From contig MGUQ01000048.1 in NCBI GenBank assembly GCA_001799975.1, positions 1-8,453 on the forward strand: a stretch of DNA of 8,453 nt, read 5' to 3'. The notes below the pieces were generated by a model, which did not search any database, had not been told where the DNA came from, and worked only from the letters and a program-made list of their open reading frames with translations. Positions 5,476-8,453 of the stretch are shown here, piece by piece; the first letter of the stretch is position 1; each line of letters starts with the position of its first letter. Made by a program: the position numbers and the translations under genes. Source of the stretch: Elusimicrobia bacterium RIFCSPLOWO2_01_FULL_54_10. GTDB taxonomy: Bacteria > Elusimicrobiota > Elusimicrobia > 2-02-FULL-39-32.

Positions 5476-6846
5476 ATGGACGAATGGGACAGCGTACGCC
5501 TTAAAATCAGGGAACTTGAGCAGTCGTTTTTAAAAAACAGCCCCGAAGTGCGTGCCACGGTGGATACGCTCAGCGTGGCCGATTTCTGGAAGCGCCGCTA
5601 CGAGGAAGAAAAGCAGATCTGGGAGAGGATGGTCAGCGCCAAGGAAAAGGAGCAGGAAGACATCCAGGAAAAGTTCCAGAATGACGAGCAGGGCATCCGC
5701 GACCTGAATTTCAAGATCCGCGAGCTGGAGCACAAGCTGGACGCCGAGCGCGTGCTGTGGGAAGAACGCTCCAAGTCCCGCCAGTTCGAATCCGAGCTGG
5801 AAAAGCGGCGCATTGAATTTGAAGACAAGATGGTGATGCTCCACCAGGAAAACGAGGCCTTGAAAACGAAGCTTGAAAAAGGCTCGGCCTCCCACCAGGA
5901 AGAAGCCAAGCTCCGGGCGCAGATGGAGCAGGACAAAAAAAAGATGGAGCAGGAACTGCAGGCGCTGGAAAAGCGCATCCAGACTCTGGCCCACGAGGAA
6001 GAGCGCAAAATTGACGCCATTGAAAACCAGAAACGGGACCTGAGGCGCCAGCTGGATTCGCTCGAAGTGGTGAAGCGGGAAACCTTGCAAAGAAATGATG
6101 CTTTGGAGAACGAAGTGGAAAGCCTGCGGGACGAGCGCAACCGCGAGCTGCGCACCCTGGAAGACCGCGAAACGGAGCATTTCCAGACCTTTGAAGAGCT
6201 CACGCGCGGGTTTGTGCACCGCGTGCGCAACCACTTAGGCATCATGAGTGGGACACTGCAGCTCTGCACGGAAAATCTGGCCATGGACGCCGAACTCAAA
6301 AAACAGCTCCAGCTGGTGTCCGAGCATTCCCAGGAAATGCTCCATTCCATCGAAGAATTCCTTGACTTAATCCGCATCCCGGAAATGCATCCCGAAACCG
6401 TGGCGGTCAACGACCTGGTTTCCGGCGCGCTCTTTGCCCTGGAAGAAACCATCCAGGCCCGGAACGTGAAAGTTGACAAAAAACTTGCGGAAGGCATGCC
6501 TAAAATCAAGGCGGACCCCCGCCTGGCAACAGAGGCGTTCAAGCAGCTCATTCTAAACGCGCTCGAGGCCTCCGCCCCGGGACAGGTGGTGACCGTGGCC
6601 AGCTCATCGGAAGCGCCCCACACGCAAGTGAAAGTGCGCATTGCGGACGAAGGCAAAGGCATCCCGGAAAACCAGTCCAAGAAAATCTTCCGCCCCTACT
6701 TTTCCACCCGCAAGGGTAAAAAGGGCCTGGGGCTCACGCTGGCCAAGCACGCCATCGATCTGCACCACGGAGGATTGGCCCTGGCCAGCTCCGAAGGCAA
6801 GGGCACGACAGTCACTATTCAACTTCCGGCTGCGGAAAATAGATAA
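5476..6846 (+). CDS. Soluble coiled-coil sensor histidine kinase
   Basis: A 456-residue protein with no signal peptide or TM helix, so cytoplasmic. Residues about 35-240 are a long, highly charged coiled coil rich in Glu, Lys, Arg and Gln, with no PAS, GAF or HAMP motif that I can see. The kinase core follows. The H-box FVHRVRNHLGIM carries the probable phospho-acceptor H248, an N-box LILNALEAS has N361, the G1 box DEGKGI has D391, the F-box region is IFRPYFSTRKGK, and the G2 box is GLGL (417-420). The C-terminus GTTVTIQLP is typical of HATPase_c. The layout resembles NtrB-type cytoplasmic kinases that read a partner protein. The stop is 3 bases before the receiver-domain gene, making that protein the obvious phosphotransfer partner. 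What it senses is unknown; the coiled coil may dock to the envelope complex or to another kinase copy. Confidence 0.9.
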   Translation: MDEWDSVRLKIRELEQSFLKNSPEVRATVDTLSVADFWKRRYEEEKQIWERMVSAKEKEQEDIQEKFQNDEQGIRDLNFKIRELEHKLDAERVLWEERSKSRQFESELEKRRIEFEDKMVMLHQENEALKTKLEKGSASHQEEAKLRAQMEQDKKKMEQELQALEKRIQTLAHEEERKIDAIENQKRDLRRQLDSLEVVKRETLQRNDALENEVESLRDERNRELRTLEDRETEHFQTFEELTRGFVHRVRNHLGIMSGTLQLCTENLAMDAELKKQLQLVSEHSQEMLHSIEEFLDLIRIPEMHPETVAVNDLVSGALFALEETIQARNVKVDKKLAEGMPKIKADPRLATEAFKQLILNALEASAPGQVVTVASSSEAPHTQVKVRIADEGKGIPENQSKKIFRPYFSTRKGKKGLGLTLAKHAIDLHHGGLALASSEGKGTTVTIQLPAAENR

Positions 6847-6849
6847 TCG

Positions 6850-8001
6850 ATGGCTAACCTCCTCATTGTGGACGAGGACGCCACTATCCGCGAAGTGATT
6901 TGTTTCACGCTCCGCGATTCCGGGCTCCGCTTCATCCACGCCAAGGACGGCAATGAAGCCCTGGAATGCCTGGGGCGGGAAAACGTGCACGCCGTGCTCA
7001 CGGACCGCGAGGTTTCGGGCAAAGACGCGGTGGAAATCCTGAATGAACTCCGGAAATCCAACCGCAATGTTCCCGTCATCGTCATGATGGGCCTGGAAGA
7101 CAGCGACGCCGACAGTCTGATGGACGCCGGCGCCTTTGCCACGCTTAAAAAGCCATTCAGCGTGGAGGACATGAAGCGGATTGTTTCCGAAGCCGTGCCC
7201 AACTCCGTTCAGAGCATATTAAACCAATCCGAAACCGAAAAGACCGCGGCGGTGGAGCGCAGAAAAAAGCGCGCTGCGCTCATGGGAGGATCGGCTTTTC
7301 TCCTGGCTCTGCTTTCGGGCGTGGGGTATTATTTCTTGAAGCCGCCTCCGCCCACCCAATCTTTCAAAGTGCCTTATGCCAACATTTCCGGGCTGGCTTG
7401 GGACGGCAAAGGGATTTGGACCTGCGACTGGCTCTCTGAAACCGTTTTCCGCCATGAAACCAACGAAGGGTTCAGCGTCCTTTCTAAAACGGCCATGCCC
7501 GACCAGCCTGCTTCGGGCCTGGCCTGGGACGGCAAAAACATCTGGACCGTTTCCGGCTGGTCCAAAAAAATTTACAGGCACGGCGCGGATTTGGCCGTGG
7601 AAGCCCAGGCGGACCTGCCCGCGGCACAACCCGCCGGGCTGTATGTGGACGCCGAGGGCAACTTCTGGGCGGGGGACTTAAAAGACGGAAAAATCATAAA
7701 ATTCCGCATGAAAGACGGGCGGGTTGATATAATATGGGGCGGAAAAAGCCCGGCGGAAAAGCCGGCGGGGTTTTTCCGGGACAAAAAATTTCTTTGGACG
7801 GCGGATGCTAAAACCGGCCTCGTCTTTCAATTAAAACCGGAAAGTCTCGAAACCGTGGCGGCGTATGGCCTGCCTCCGGAAGTGGAAAAAGGCAAGCTTT
7901 CGGCCTTTGCGTCTGACGGCAAAAATTTCTGGGTTGGCTTTGAGGGCGGTTCCAAGATCTACCGCGTGCCCGCCAAGCGCCTGATCCGCACAAAATTATG
8001 A
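6850..8001 (+). CDS. Receiver domain - TM helix - extracytoplasmic propeller-like protein
   Basis: A 383-residue protein of unusual order. Residues 1-116 are a response-regulator receiver: the acidic pocket is D8-E9-D10, the phospho-acceptor D52 lies in VLTDREVSG, and K101 in LKKPF. The switch Thr/Ser that normally precedes Ala is Met (M80 in VIVMMGLED). A basic stretch RRKKR (137-141) precedes one TM helix (about 142-163), which puts the receiver in the cytoplasm. A Pro-rich linker leads to five repeats of about 42 residues with the pattern GLAWDGKxIW...IYR; their Trp residues are at 190, 232, 273, 316 and 361. This resembles NHL or glutaminyl-cyclotransferase-like propellers and would lie in the periplasm. 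No DNA-binding or enzymatic output domain is present. The start follows the kinase stop by 3 bases with a weak GGAAAA upstream, and the end overlaps the next gene (ATGA). Likely a membrane protein whose outer sensor is tied to phosphorylation by the adjacent kinase; the direction of signalling is unknown. Confidence 0.88.
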   Translation: MANLLIVDEDATIREVICFTLRDSGLRFIHAKDGNEALECLGRENVHAVLTDREVSGKDAVEILNELRKSNRNVPVIVMMGLEDSDADSLMDAGAFATLKKPFSVEDMKRIVSEAVPNSVQSILNQSETEKTAAVERRKKRAALMGGSAFLLALLSGVGYYFLKPPPPTQSFKVPYANISGLAWDGKGIWTCDWLSETVFRHETNEGFSVLSKTAMPDQPASGLAWDGKNIWTVSGWSKKIYRHGADLAVEAQADLPAAQPAGLYVDAEGNFWAGDLKDGKIIKFRMKDGRVDIIWGGKSPAEKPAGFFRDKKFLWTADAKTGLVFQLKPESLETVAAYGLPPEVEKGKLSAFASDGKNFWVGFEGGSKIYRVPAKRLIRTKL

Positions 8002-8453
8002 GAAAAGAATTCCTTCCTTTTTCGCGCCCAAGCATCGGCCCAGAAGAAATTGACGAGGTCGTGGACTCGCTTAAGTCCGGCTGGATCACCACCGGCCCCA
8101 AAGTGCAGAAATTTGAGCGCCAGTTCGCGGAGTTCACAAGCGCTCCGCATGCGGCGGCCGTCAATTCGGCCACAGCGGGCCTCCACATTGCTTACCTTGC
8201 CGCGGGGATCAAGCCGGGGGACGAAGTCATCACTACGCCCATGACATTCATTTCCACCGTGAGCATGCTGCTCGCAGTGCAGGCCAAACCCGTGCTGGCG
8301 GACATCGACCGCGGCACTTTGAACATCGACGTTGCCCAAATCGAGCGCAAAATCACCAAAAAAACCAGGGCGATTGTGCCGGTGCACTTTGCGGGTCTGC
8401 CCTGCGACATGGATGCCATCGCCGCCCTCGCCAAAAAACACAACTTGCTTGTG
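7998..8453 (+). CDS. DegT/DnrJ/EryC1/StrS sugar aminotransferase, N-terminal part
   Basis: The ATG at 7998 overlaps the previous stop (ATGA). The frame stays open to the window edge, giving 152 residues of a protein that normally has about 370-400. The family signature is strong: LPFSRPSIGPEEIDEV near the start, SGWITTGP (27-34), the PLP-phosphate-binding NSATAGLH (56-63), PGDEVITTPMTF (73-84), the 'DID---LNID' strand (102-110), and VPVHFAGLPCDMDA (127-140). These enzymes transfer an amino group from glutamate to a keto-sugar nucleotide, using PLP, to make amino sugars for lipopolysaccharide, capsule or other glycans. The motif set is closest to the ArnB/PseC/WecE-like branch, but the sugar cannot be told. 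The PLP-binding lysine lies beyond the window. Overlap with the receiver-propeller gene suggests the operon continues into surface-glycan synthesis. Confidence 0.93.
   Translation, partial: MRKEFLPFSRPSIGPEEIDEVVDSLKSGWITTGPKVQKFERQFAEFTSAPHAAAVNSATAGLHIAYLAAGIKPGDEVITTPMTFISTVSMLLAVQAKPVLADIDRGTLNIDVAQIERKITKKTRAIVPVHFAGLPCDMDAIAALAKKHNLLV

Noticed and set aside
5598..6680. Two long - strand open frames opposite the kinase (360 and 234 codons)
   Set aside because: They mirror the Glu/Lys-rich coiled coil. Antisense of GAG/AAG codons gives Ser/Phe/Leu-rich frames without stops, and the low-complexity products match no family.

Overview
The window reads as a chromosomal segment from a Gram-negative (outer-membrane-bearing) bacterium with fairly GC-rich coding DNA. 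All genes lie on the + strand and are packed end to end; the only real intergenic gap is an 84-base AT-rich stretch. An outer-membrane barrel of PorV/PorQ type, a type IX-like C-terminal sorting module and an excisionase-like HTH regulator together suggest an uncultured lineage in or near the FCB superphylum or Elusimicrobiota. That placement is inference and weak. There are no RNA genes, insertion sequences or CRISPR arrays.

Region 1 (1-3138) is the common MoxR / DUF58 / TgpA trio. It contains the last codons of a MoxR-type AAA+ ATPase, a DUF58 membrane protein that starts inside that gene, and a membrane transglutaminase of the TgpA type (DUF3488 membrane domain, Cys-His-Asp transglutaminase core, TM segment, DUF4129 tail). 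This trio probably handles a cell-envelope or chaperone-like task; its exact role is unknown.

Region 2 (3139-3222) is AT-rich and holds a TATAAT -10 box with no good -35, plus two AATTATCA copies exactly 21 bp apart, the first inside a small palindrome. It is probably the promoter and operator of everything downstream.

Region 3 (3223-8453) looks like one operon with overlapping or nearly touching genes. In order it holds: a stand-alone MerR/excisionase-type HTH protein; a 106-residue secreted protein that is little more than a type IX CHU_C/FlgD-like sorting domain with no passenger; a PorV/PorQ-like barrel extended by a coiled coil and two LysM domains; a soluble histidine kinase with a roughly 200-residue coiled coil; a receiver domain joined through one TM helix to a five-repeat propeller-like domain outside the membrane; and the start of a DegT/DnrJ/EryC1 sugar aminotransferase. 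A reasonable reading is an envelope secretion or anchoring module with its own split two-component circuit. The receiver sits on a membrane sensor protein and the DNA-binding part is a separate protein. I know of no described system with exactly this layout.
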